Positions 8,579 to 15,965 of a DNA stretch of 64,000 bases are shown piece by piece. Each line of letters opens with the position of its first letter. The first letter of the stretch is position 1. Location of the stretch: positions 62,001-126,000 of the forward strand of contig NZ_JACJRJ010000006.1 in NCBI RefSeq assembly GCF_014697195.1. Reading direction: 5' to 3'. The notes under the pieces are model-generated. The model worked only from the letters and a program-made list of their open reading frames with translations. It ran no database searches and was not told where the DNA came from. The DNA is from Cylindrospermum sp. FACHB-282. GTDB taxonomy: Bacteria; Cyanobacteriota; Cyanobacteriia; Cyanobacteriales; Nostocaceae. A program made the position numbers and the translations under genes.

Positions 8579-9145
8579 ATGGCCTCTACTCCCCTTTCCA
8601 CCTTAATCTCCTTAGCCGACTTCCTCCAACTACCAGAAACAAAACCAGCTAGTGAATATATTGATGGTAACATCTACCAAAAAATAATGCCTAAAGGTAA
8701 ACACAGTGCAGTACAAACATTTTTAGCACCTGCTATTAATCAGATAACCATACCTAAAAAAATAGCCCGTGCATTTACAGAATTGCGCTGCACCTTTGGA
8801 GGTCGTTCCATTGTTCCAGATATCAGTGTTTTTAATTGGGAATTAATTCCTCTTGATGATAATGGTGAAATTCAGAATGAGTTTACAATTCCTCCAAATT
8901 GGACAATTGAAATTTTATCACCGGAACAAAGTTCAACCCGTGTAATTAACAATATTTTGTTTTGCTTAAAGCATGGCACAGAATTAGGCTGGCTTATTGA
9001 TCCTCAAGAACGCTTAATTATGACTTTTTTACCTAATCAACTACCAGAAGTTCAGCAAAATCAAGATATTTTACCTGTGTTAAATGCTTTAACGGAATGG
9101 AAAATATCTGTTGAGGATATATTTAGTTGTCTGCGTCTAAATTAG
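8579..9145 (+). CDS. Uma2-family (DUF820) PD-(D/E)XK-like endonuclease
   Basis: 188 residues with the Uma2 layout: LADFLQLPETKPASEYIDGN at the start, VPDISVF (about 78-84) and WTIEILSPEQSS (about 109-120), the Asp and EIxSP positions of the putative PD-(D/E)XK site. Uma2 genes are numerous in cyanobacteria and their targets are unknown. The unusual point is its place inside a type III operon, between the CARF effector and a Cas7 gene and on the same strand with gaps of 39 and 23 bp. It may be passenger DNA or an accessory nuclease. Confidence 0.82.
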   Translation: MASTPLSTLISLADFLQLPETKPASEYIDGNIYQKIMPKGKHSAVQTFLAPAINQITIPKKIARAFTELRCTFGGRSIVPDISVFNWELIPLDDNGEIQNEFTIPPNWTIEILSPEQSSTRVINNILFCLKHGTELGWLIDPQERLIMTFLPNQLPEVQQNQDILPVLNALTEWKISVEDIFSCLRLN

Positions 9146-9168
9146 TTAATATTTATTGGTAAATTTAT

Positions 9169-10332
9169 ATGTTCGACACATTCAAAAACCGCCTAGAAAT
9201 CTCAGGAACACTAACAACAATTACAGCATTACGCATTAGTGCTGGACGTTCTACTGAACCGATAGGAACAGATTTACCCGTCATCAAAGACGTATTAGGG
9301 CAACCATTAATACCGGGTTCTAGCTTTAAAGGTGCATTAAGATCCCGTCTTGAAAGCTTCCTGCGTGGTATTGTTGGTAATAATCGTAAATTAGTTGCTA
9401 ACCCTGCAATTGAGGAAGAATGGTCACTTACATCTAATGAGCTTAAAAAAATCAAAGGACTTAATTTAGAACAATTAATCATTCTGTATCTACTTCGGAT
9501 AGTAGAAGATTTCAAATATTTATCTTTGGAAGATTTGATTGAACATATTCAAGATAAGAACTTACTACCTGAAAATGCATTAAAGACGCAGATTATAAAA
9601 ATCAAAGGATTTAATTTAGATCAATTAATAAGTTTGCATAAAATTTTGGAATCAGAAAGTATCATAGAATCGACTTTTGAAGAAATAATTCAACGTATAC
9701 AAGACGGATATTTACTACCAAAAAATGAACTAAATGAATTGAATAAAAAATATAACAATGATTATATTCTTACAGCAGTAGTTCAGTACAATACAGATAT
9801 AGTTTCTTCTTTATTTGGTTCACCCTGGATAGCAAGTAAATTTCAAGTACGCGACTTAACCATAGTAGATGATACATGGTTTGGACAGTATCAAGAACGT
9901 GATGGTGTTTCAATTGACCGCGATACTGAAACCGCAGCAGACGGGAAACTCTATGATTTCCAAGTAGTACCTGCTGGTACACAGTTTGAATTTCGCGCAG
10001 TGGTGGAAAACGCCACAGAATGGGAGTTAGGACTTTTGATTATTGGGTTACACCAGTTTGAGACAGAACAAATTCCCCTTGGTGGTGGACGTTCTCGCGG
10101 TTTGGGAGTTGTTAAACTAGATATAGATAAAATGTGGTGGCTTGATGTTAGCAACAACCCAGAAAAACTATTAACTTATTTGCAAGAATTAGTTGAGAGC
10201 AAAATAGGTGATAAACTACCCAGCTATCAAGATGGTAAAGAATCTAAACAAAAATGGACTCAATCTCTCATTACATATTTAACAGAAAATATACCCAAAA
10301 ATTTTACCACCACAACCCAAACACAATCTTGA
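9169..10332 (+). CDS. Cas7-family RAMP subunit with internally duplicated insertion
   Basis: 387 residues. The RAMP frame is clear: TDLPVIKD loop with Asp35 at the catalytic position, LIPGSSFKGALRSRLE (47-62) and LGGGRSRGLGVVKL near the C-terminus. Between residues about 85 and 205 there is an insertion made of two similar 45-residue units (94-138 and 144-188), each starting KIKG[LF]NL[ED]QLI and ending LLP[EK]N[AE]L. Type III-D complexes are known to contain a Cas7 with an insertion, so this is probably that subunit; the tandem duplication is the odd feature. Confidence 0.87.
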   Translation: MFDTFKNRLEISGTLTTITALRISAGRSTEPIGTDLPVIKDVLGQPLIPGSSFKGALRSRLESFLRGIVGNNRKLVANPAIEEEWSLTSNELKKIKGLNLEQLIILYLLRIVEDFKYLSLEDLIEHIQDKNLLPENALKTQIIKIKGFNLDQLISLHKILESESIIESTFEEIIQRIQDGYLLPKNELNELNKKYNNDYILTAVVQYNTDIVSSLFGSPWIASKFQVRDLTIVDDTWFGQYQERDGVSIDRDTETAADGKLYDFQVVPAGTQFEFRAVVENATEWELGLLIIGLHQFETEQIPLGGGRSRGLGVVKLDIDKMWWLDVSNNPEKLLTYLQELVESKIGDKLPSYQDGKESKQKWTQSLITYLTENIPKNFTTTTQTQS

Positions 10333-10343
10333 GGAGATAAAAC

Positions 10344-10964
10344 ATGGCTTTTAGTAATTACAAAACTATTGGTGAAGTCCTCAAAGCATTTCAAGTTACC
10401 TACACTGAAGCCAATTTTATTAGCGAAATAGCCTTTACCGTTTCCGAATACTTCCGCGAAGACTTAGAACTGATGATGCGGGATGCTGTTGTTGATAATT
10501 CGGAATTTGCTATTTGCGAAAATTTCATTTATCCCGTTCTTAAAGAAGTTTGGAAAACCTACCGCCAACATTTTGTTTTATGGAGTCATGAATCATTAAA
10601 TTATGATGAAAAATTATCGGGTTTTCCTGAATATATTTTAGCTAAACGTTCACCATTAGGTAAAGTTGTTTTTGACAAACCATACTTTATCTTAGTTGAA
10701 GCAAAACAAGATAACTTTGAAGCAGGTTGGGCGCAATGTTTAGCAGAAATGATTGCTGCTCAAAGATTAAATGGAGAATATCAAATAATTATTTTTGGTA
10801 TTGTTTCTAATGGGGTAACATGGCAATTTGGTAAATTAGAAGGTGACAAATTTACCAGAAATATCACTCCTTGTACAATTTATGAACTAGATAAATTATT
10901 TGCTGTTGTTAATTTCGTGTTTCAACAATCTGAAATACAGCTAAATAATTTAGTTGCAGCTTAA
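10344..10964 (+). CDS. PD-(D/E)XK-like cyanobacterial protein in CRISPR operon
   Basis: 206 residues. The core GFPEYILAKRS followed about 20 residues later by YFILVEAKQDNFEAGW looks like the acidic and ExK halves of a PD-(D/E)XK nuclease fold, and WAQCLAEMIAAQ is the following helix. I know such proteins as frequent, unnamed cyanobacterial genes. It has a GAGGAG site 9 bp before ATG, follows the insertion-bearing Cas7 by 11 bp and precedes another Cas7. Whether it acts with the CRISPR complex is unknown. Confidence 0.7.
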   Translation: MAFSNYKTIGEVLKAFQVTYTEANFISEIAFTVSEYFREDLELMMRDAVVDNSEFAICENFIYPVLKEVWKTYRQHFVLWSHESLNYDEKLSGFPEYILAKRSPLGKVVFDKPYFILVEAKQDNFEAGWAQCLAEMIAAQRLNGEYQIIIFGIVSNGVTWQFGKLEGDKFTRNITPCTIYELDKLFAVVNFVFQQSEIQLNNLVAA

Positions 10965-10993
10965 ACAGATTTTTTCAAAAAACAAATATAGCC

Positions 10994-12010
10994 ATGCATA
11001 AACGACTCGTTAACCATTGCACTATTGATTTAAGTATCATCCCAGATGGGCCAATTTTGATTAAATCGGGACGTGAAGGTGCAGACCCGACAAATCCTGA
11101 TATGGAATTTGTGAGAACTTTTCATAGGGATGGATGGTCAATTTATTTACCCGGAAGCAGCCTCAAAGGTGCAATTCGTGCCCATGCTGAACGTATTGTG
11201 AGAACAGTAGGAAGTGAACAACGCCCAGCAGAAAATAATCAAAAACTTTGGGCTAGTAATCTTTTAGACGAAAAGAACCAAGATAATAACCCGAACTTTT
11301 ATTTAGAAAGGTGGAAAAATATCGAAAAAAAGAAGAAGCTAGAAGATAGACATCCTAATCCGGGTGCAGAATTATATAGACAATCGTGTTTTGTTTCTCA
11401 AATGTTTGGTAATACTTCAATTGCTAGCCGCATTCGCATTGAAGATGCACATCCATTTGACCTGACAAAACTAAAATTAGAAGAACGTAATGGTGTTGCT
11501 ATCGACCGGGTATTTGGTTCGGTTGCGGTTGGCCCTTTCAATTATCAAGTTTGCACGGCGGGAGAGTTCCGCACTAAAATACACCTGAAAAATTTCACTT
11601 TGGCGCAACTTGGTTTAATTGGTTTGGTACTGCGTGATTTAAATGATGGTTGGTTTGGGTTGGGTTTTGCCAAATCACGGGGTTTAGGTACGGTTCGGGT
11701 TCAATACAATAGTGCGGTTGTGCAATATCCAGGATGTCAATTTGACTCTAAAACAAGAAAAATTCTTCAACTAGGACATTCAAAACAATGGGATTCAAAT
11801 TCTTTACTTGGTGCAGGGGAATTTTTAACGAAACAAGAAGCAGATAAATATGGCTTTCCTAAATCAGATAACCGAGATTCTGAAGGTTTTGCAGAGTCGA
11901 TGGAATTAGGAATTGGCGTAAAACTTACATGGAAAAATAACACTAATTCTGGTGTAAAAGATTTATTTAAACGTGCTGTTGAGGTTTGGAGAGAGGTTTT
12001 AACCGCATGA
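10994..12010 (+). CDS. Cas7-family RAMP subunit
   Basis: 338 residues. N-terminal part has REGADPTNPDMEFVRT, with Asp36 just before the strand that usually follows the catalytic loop, then YLPGSSLKGAIRAHAERI (51-68). The C-terminal glycine loop is GFAKSRGLGTVRV. A charged segment around residues 80-115 (KNIEKKKKLEDRH) separates the two halves. Third Cas7-type gene of the operon. Its stop overlaps the next start by 4 bp. Confidence 0.87.
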   Translation: MHKRLVNHCTIDLSIIPDGPILIKSGREGADPTNPDMEFVRTFHRDGWSIYLPGSSLKGAIRAHAERIVRTVGSEQRPAENNQKLWASNLLDEKNQDNNPNFYLERWKNIEKKKKLEDRHPNPGAELYRQSCFVSQMFGNTSIASRIRIEDAHPFDLTKLKLEERNGVAIDRVFGSVAVGPFNYQVCTAGEFRTKIHLKNFTLAQLGLIGLVLRDLNDGWFGLGFAKSRGLGTVRVQYNSAVVQYPGCQFDSKTRKILQLGHSKQWDSNSLLGAGEFLTKQEADKYGFPKSDNRDSEGFAESMELGIGVKLTWKNNTNSGVKDLFKRAVEVWREVLTA

Positions 12011-12507
12011 CACAAGAACTTACACTAGGGTATATATATCATAAGCAATTGGCGTCACCTGATGAACTTGGTAAGTTTATTACTCAACTCTCTAACTCCC
12101 AAAGTTATTATTTTTTGCGTTACTCTCATGCTGTGAGTGGAATTTGTAGAGATTTGCCTTCTGAGAGAGGCGAAATTGAAGGGCAGGTGTTTAATTCTAT
12201 CTGTGAAATGCGGTGGAAAAAATATAAGTCAAGATATGATATTTTGATTCTCACTAAACAGGAATTTAACTTAGAAGGATTTGAAAAAATCACTGGTAAT
12301 TGGGAAATTTGTGATAGAAATGCCTATTGGCACGACTTTAAAGAAACAAAGTTTCCCAAAGGTTTCAGTTTCAAAGGACAAAATAATGAATTTATCAAGC
12401 CTGATGATATACGAATAAAGCAACGATATTTTAAAGATTCGGAAACAGCAACTATTCATTTTATCGCTTTAACGGTTAAAGAAAATGACCAACATACCGA
12501 AACCTAA
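12007..12507 (+). CDS. csx19: Csx19-like type III-D protein (TIGR03984 type)
   Basis: 166 residues. It contains GEIEGQVFNSICEMRWK followed by YDILILT, which resembles the conserved core of Csx19, a type III-D-specific subunit. The position between two Cas7 genes and next to csx10 relatives supports this. The frame reaches back to TTG 11986, but ATG 12007 overlaps the upstream stop (ATGA) and is preferred. It overlaps the next gene by 23 bp. Identification is by motif memory and context, so moderate. Confidence 0.65.
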   Translation: MTQELTLGYIYHKQLASPDELGKFITQLSNSQSYYFLRYSHAVSGICRDLPSERGEIEGQVFNSICEMRWKKYKSRYDILILTKQEFNLEGFEKITGNWEICDRNAYWHDFKETKFPKGFSFKGQNNEFIKPDDIRIKQRYFKDSETATIHFIALTVKENDQHTET

Positions 12508-13555
12508 ACCACGGAAACCAATTTCTTCTCAGCCTGCTTCTCATGATGATTCTGCGGTGACTAGTACACAAAAACCATATAAGTTTGTGTCTTTTCCACA
12601 AGAAAGACCACGTTTAGAAAATCCGGCTGGACATGATAGATTTCATCATAATCGCTTGCATGGAACTTTATTTTTAACCCTAAAAGCTAAAACTTCGCTT
12701 CATGTTTCTACTGGTGTAGTTGTTCCTGGTAATGATATTGCATCTCACGTATCTTTAATTAAAACAATGGTGCAGGGTGTTGATAAACATCTTGTAATTC
12801 AAGGGAGTTCTCTTAAAGGTTGCATTCGTTCGGTGTATGAAGCGATTACAAATAGCACTCTTGCAGTAGTCACTTCAAGATATCGTGAGACAATACCCAG
12901 CGAAAGATTACCTTGTCGAAATAAAGAGCAATTATGCCCTGCTAGTCAAGTATTTGGTGCTTTAGATTGGCAGGGATTAATTGATTTTAATGATGCTAAA
13001 TGCGAAAGTATGGGTTTTAATACGGGATTTATGCCATCTTTATATCGTCCGCGTCCTGAACCTGGAAGCGGATATTTTGACACTAGGGGAAAAGTTGCAG
13101 GACGTAAGTTTTATTATCATACAGTTCGTGCTATTGAGAAAGGGCAAAATCAAGGTATTGCTGTTCAACAAGCTTCTAGAGAATACGGTTTTACTACTCA
13201 GTTACAGTTTAAAAACTTGAAACCTGAAGAATTAGGGACGCTGTTTGTCGTACTAGGACAAGATTCTAATTACCCGATTGCTTTAAAAGTTGGTGGTGGT
13301 AAACCGATTGGTATGGGAACAATTACTTTAGAAGTGACGCAAGCTAAGGTATTACAAAATCTTGAGGATTTGCGATCGCACTACTCCACCTACACCCCCC
13401 ATAATAACGCTCTCACAGGGGAGGCGCTGCAAAAATTTATTGAAACCCATATTAAAACTGCACATTCCCGACTGATTCAACTTCCCCAACTCCAACAACT
13501 CGCTGAAGTTCTCCGTTACCCAACTGACCGTGAACCCCCGGAAGGAATGTATTAA
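12485..13555 (+). CDS. Cas7-family RAMP subunit with Pro-rich N-terminus
   Basis: 356 residues. Begins with a low-complexity tail (KPKPRKPISSQPASHDD), then a RAMP core: LHGTLFLTLKAKTSLHVSTG, LVIQGSSLKGCIRSVYE (about 105-120) and the glycine loop VGGGKPIGMGTITLEV. Fourth Cas7-like gene here. The catalytic-position loop (DIASHVSLIKT) lacks an obvious acidic residue directly before the VxK strand, so this unit may be structural. It ends in TAATG, sharing one base with the next start. Confidence 0.85.
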   Translation: MTNIPKPKPRKPISSQPASHDDSAVTSTQKPYKFVSFPQERPRLENPAGHDRFHHNRLHGTLFLTLKAKTSLHVSTGVVVPGNDIASHVSLIKTMVQGVDKHLVIQGSSLKGCIRSVYEAITNSTLAVVTSRYRETIPSERLPCRNKEQLCPASQVFGALDWQGLIDFNDAKCESMGFNTGFMPSLYRPRPEPGSGYFDTRGKVAGRKFYYHTVRAIEKGQNQGIAVQQASREYGFTTQLQFKNLKPEELGTLFVVLGQDSNYPIALKVGGGKPIGMGTITLEVTQAKVLQNLEDLRSHYSTYTPHNNALTGEALQKFIETHIKTAHSRLIQLPQLQQLAEVLRYPTDREPPEGMY

Positions 13556-14190
13556 TGTTGACTACAGAATCTTTAACAGCAGCGGAATCCCAACTCGCGC
13601 ACAACTTAGCTATCACCTTGGTTAAAGAAGAAACTGATGTTAACGAATTGGGAAAAGTAATTGCATATCTGCGTAGTATAGCGACTTCACCCGACGCAGG
13701 ACGGCGATTTTTTAGTTATCTCAAAACCCTTGTCACTAACGGTAGACAAATTGGACACAGTGGAAGAACCGCAGGCTACTATCGCAGTATAGAACGTGCG
13801 TGTAATCAATATCTGCAAAACGAACAAGCAAACGCCCAGACCATGTTAAAAATCTTAGGCTGGGCTATGCGTTTAATGCGGTATTACAAAGTTACTCCCA
13901 TTGAGGAGTTAGCTATTTCCCCCAGTCCGCAAGCTGAACAGGTTTCTGAACGTCAAGCGGAAATTGCGAAAGTTACTACTACTCTTAAATTCACAGTTGG
14001 TCAAATTCTGGACGCTACGGTTACTGCAAAAAAAGGGAATAAGGTGACTTATCAGATTTTGGGAACAATTAAACTGACTGAGAAAGAACCTAAAAAAGCA
14101 GATTCTCTAAAGGAGGAACAGGTAGTAAAGGTGGAGATTTTAGAGCTTAAAGAAGACGGGATTATCAAGAAAATTAGATTAATTGACTAA
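13555..14190 (+). CDS. Unrecognised last gene of the type III-D operon
   Basis: 211 residues, translationally coupled to the preceding Cas7 gene (TAATG). Residues 1-120 look all-helical and basic (GRRFFSYLKTLVTN, TAGYYRSIERACNQY), of the size and character of a small-subunit or RNA-binding helical bundle. Residues 140-211 look beta-rich and OB-fold-like (FTVGQILDATVTAKKGNKVTY, VVKVEILELKEDG). I do not recognise a named family. The tight coupling argues for a role in the effector complex or crRNA handling. Confidence 0.75.
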   Translation: MLTTESLTAAESQLAHNLAITLVKEETDVNELGKVIAYLRSIATSPDAGRRFFSYLKTLVTNGRQIGHSGRTAGYYRSIERACNQYLQNEQANAQTMLKILGWAMRLMRYYKVTPIEELAISPSPQAEQVSERQAEIAKVTTTLKFTVGQILDATVTAKKGNKVTYQILGTIKLTEKEPKKADSLKEEQVVKVEILELKEDGIIKKIRLID

Positions 14191-14285
14191 AAAACCTGTA
14201 TTCCCTTATGGCAATATTCTGGGTAAAGGTTGTAACATAGAGTCTATACCTAAAATATCTTTTGATACATATTAAGGAGTAGCTT

Positions 14286-14657
14286 ATGTAACAGGCAATA
14301 CTTGGATTTACTAAAAAAACTCTTTTAGCCCTAGCTATAGAGACTGAAACAACTGTTCAATCAACAAACAGAAAGATGTTTTTAGAGGCATACAAGAATA
14401 TGATGAAACAAGACTTAGAATCTTTGAAAACTAATACAATAGACAAATGCCCCTGTATCAATGATAGGGAAGTTCTTTGTATTAAATTAGTATCTAAGCT
14501 GGTAAAGGTAGTTGATTTAATAAAACCCCAACTTCAAGAAATAAAACCCCAGCTTCAAGAGATCGCAACTCTTATTAATCAAATAGAATACTGTTTGGGT
14601 GAACAGTCCGACGAATATTATGAAGACTGTAGTTGTGGTAATTACTCCGACTCATGA
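14286..14657 (+). pseudogene. Small gene with stop at codon 2 (ATG-TAA), hypothetical
   Basis: A good ribosome binding site (AAGGAG, 14274-14279) precedes ATG at 14286, but codon 2 is TAA. The same frame then stays open for 121 further codons to 14657 and includes the internal ATG at 14376 that opens a 93-residue protein. The readthrough N-terminus would be QAILGFTKKTLLALAIETE. The internal repeat IKPQLQE occurs twice, and the C-terminus is Cys/Asp-rich (YYEDCSCGNYSD). A CAA to TAA change is the simplest explanation. The product may still be made from 14376. No known family. Confidence 0.5.
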
Positions 14658-14705
14658 TAAAGGATTAATATAATGGCTAATTAATAATAATTAGTCTAAT
14701 TGGTG

Positions 14706-14730
14706 GCTTGACTTTACATAAAAGTCAAGC
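14706..14730 (+). terminator. Perfect 10-bp hairpin after the operon's last small gene
   Basis: GCTTGACTTT and AAAGTCAAGC pair perfectly around a 5-base loop. No strong T-run follows, so it may be a weak terminator or an RNA-processing hairpin upstream of the CRISPR remnant. Confidence 0.45.
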
Positions 14731-14749
14731 TATTATTTGGTGCTAGAGA

Positions 14750-14847
14750 GTTTAAGTTTTCCCCGCTAGGGGATTGAAACACTCCTCTAGTATGGTGATT
14801 GAACAGTTGTTTCAGTTTTCACCGCTTCCCCGCAAGGGGACTAAAAC
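14750..14847 (+). CRISPR. Degenerate two-repeat CRISPR remnant
   Basis: Two related blocks end in CCCCGCTAGGGGATTGAAAC (to 14780) and CCCCGCAAGGGGACTAAAAC (to 14847). Both carry the short CCCCgcNAGGGG stem and the GA(T/C)T(G/A)AAAC end typical of Nostoc CRISPR repeats. The 67-bp period leaves one spacer of about 30 bases. Upstream parts (AAGTTTTCC and AGTTTTCACCGC) have diverged. It lies on the operon strand about 560 bp after the last cas gene and looks like the eroded stub of an array. Confidence 0.65.
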
Positions 14848-14921
14848 TCAGAAAATATTTTATTATTAGGTAACTGCTTGCTAACCAGCAGCTACCTTTG
14901 TTTTGTTATATTGAAGCGCTT

Positions 14922-15003
14922 GTTAGTTGATAAAAAGAAATAATAAAAGCTGATAAACTCTACGACCAATGGCTAAAATAACTTGAGGACGAAGGATTGA
15001 TAT
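14922..15003 (+). pseudogene. C-terminal remnant of a RelE/HigB-type toxin
   Basis: In one frame the DNA reads KEIIKADKLYDQWLK, a stop, then LEDEGLI and a stop that overlaps the next remnant (TGATATGA region). This resembles the C-terminal tail of toxins that precede XRE antitoxins. No intact upstream part is present. Short and degenerate, so tentative. Confidence 0.4.
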
Positions 15004-15124
15004 GAAGACAAAGCCTTTTAGTGAATTGCGAAAATTGATGACACCAGAGCGAAGGGGAAAAAATAAGACTCGCGCTCAAATCGCCCTACTTTATCTTATC
15101 CTAATGGAACCACCAGCATCCTAG
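15002..15124 (+). pseudogene. Truncated XRE-family antitoxin remnant
   Basis: Forty codons beginning MKTKPFSELRKLMTPERR, the typical start of helix-turn-helix antitoxins that follow RelE/HigB toxins. The frame stops (TAG, 15122) before any helix-turn-helix appears. With the preceding remnant it marks a dead toxin-antitoxin pair beside the CRISPR stub. Confidence 0.45.
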
Positions 15125-15161
15125 CAGTGACTATGCTATTAATACTATCAGAGGTAAAATT

Positions 15162-15389
15162 ATGACCATTGAACAAACAGTTCTAGAAAATTTACGCGAA
15201 CTACCACCAGATAAACAGCAAGAAGTTCTAGATTTCATTCAGTTTCTCAAGCAAAAGTCACTACCAAAAAAACCTCGTCGTAGCTTGTACGGCTTATGGA
15301 GTGATCTAGATATTGAAATTAGCGAAAAAGATATTACTGAAGCTCGTCAAGAAATGTGGGGAAATTTTCCTAAGGATATTCCTTTATGA
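15162..15389 (+). CDS. VapB-like antitoxin, DUF2281 type
   Basis: 75 residues with the DUF2281 N-terminus (LENLRELPPDKQQEVLDFIQ) and a basic linker KKPRRSLYGLW, a layout used by antitoxins partnered with PIN toxins in cyanobacteria. It overlaps the next gene by 4 bp (ATGA), the usual arrangement of a toxin-antitoxin pair. Probably neutralises and autoregulates the pair. Confidence 0.85.
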   Translation: MTIEQTVLENLRELPPDKQQEVLDFIQFLKQKSLPKKPRRSLYGLWSDLDIEISEKDITEARQEMWGNFPKDIPL

Positions 15390-15775
15390 GCGCAGTAGTG
15401 ATAGATACTCATGTTATTATTTGGTATTTCTTGCAATCAAAAAAATTATCTGCTCCTGCATTAGCAGCAATTGATAACGCTGACTTGGTTTATGTCCCTG
15501 CTATTTCTGTTGTAGAAATTATTTATTTGCAAGAAAAGGGAAAAATACCAGAGGTAGCATTACATCGATTGAACCAAGTCTTAGCAGATATTAATACTGG
15601 ATGGTTACTGATGCCACTAAATATAGAAATTGCTCAAGCAATTACGCAAATTCCACGTGATACTGTACCAGAAATGGCAGATCGCATCATCGCGGCTACC
15701 GCTTTTTATTTGAATCTGCCCTTGGTTACTTGTGATTCTAAAATCCGTTCTATGAATATGCAAATCATCTGGTGA
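15386..15775 (+). CDS. VapC-like PIN-domain toxin ribonuclease
   Basis: 129 residues, normal for a PIN domain. The acidic site is complete: D7 in VVIDTHV, E44 in ISVVEI, D99 in MADRIIAATA and D117 in LVTCDSKI. Family members cut specific RNAs, often tRNAs, when the antitoxin is lost. It is coupled to the DUF2281 gene upstream. The substrate cannot be told from sequence. Confidence 0.9.
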   Translation: MSAVVIDTHVIIWYFLQSKKLSAPALAAIDNADLVYVPAISVVEIIYLQEKGKIPEVALHRLNQVLADINTGWLLMPLNIEIAQAITQIPRDTVPEMADRIIAATAFYLNLPLVTCDSKIRSMNMQIIW

Positions 15776-15965
15776 TTAAAGTCGAAGCCTAAAACTAGTA
15801 GCTGATTTCTCCCAATAGGAAATTGTTCTCGCTCAATTTGAGTGAAAACTAATTATTTTTAAAGAATAACTTTAGCCTTAAAATAAAACAACTTTGCTAA
15901 AAAGTCAATTAGTCTTTATTTTAGTTACAGTTAGATAACAATCAAACTGTGAGGAGTGATACTAT

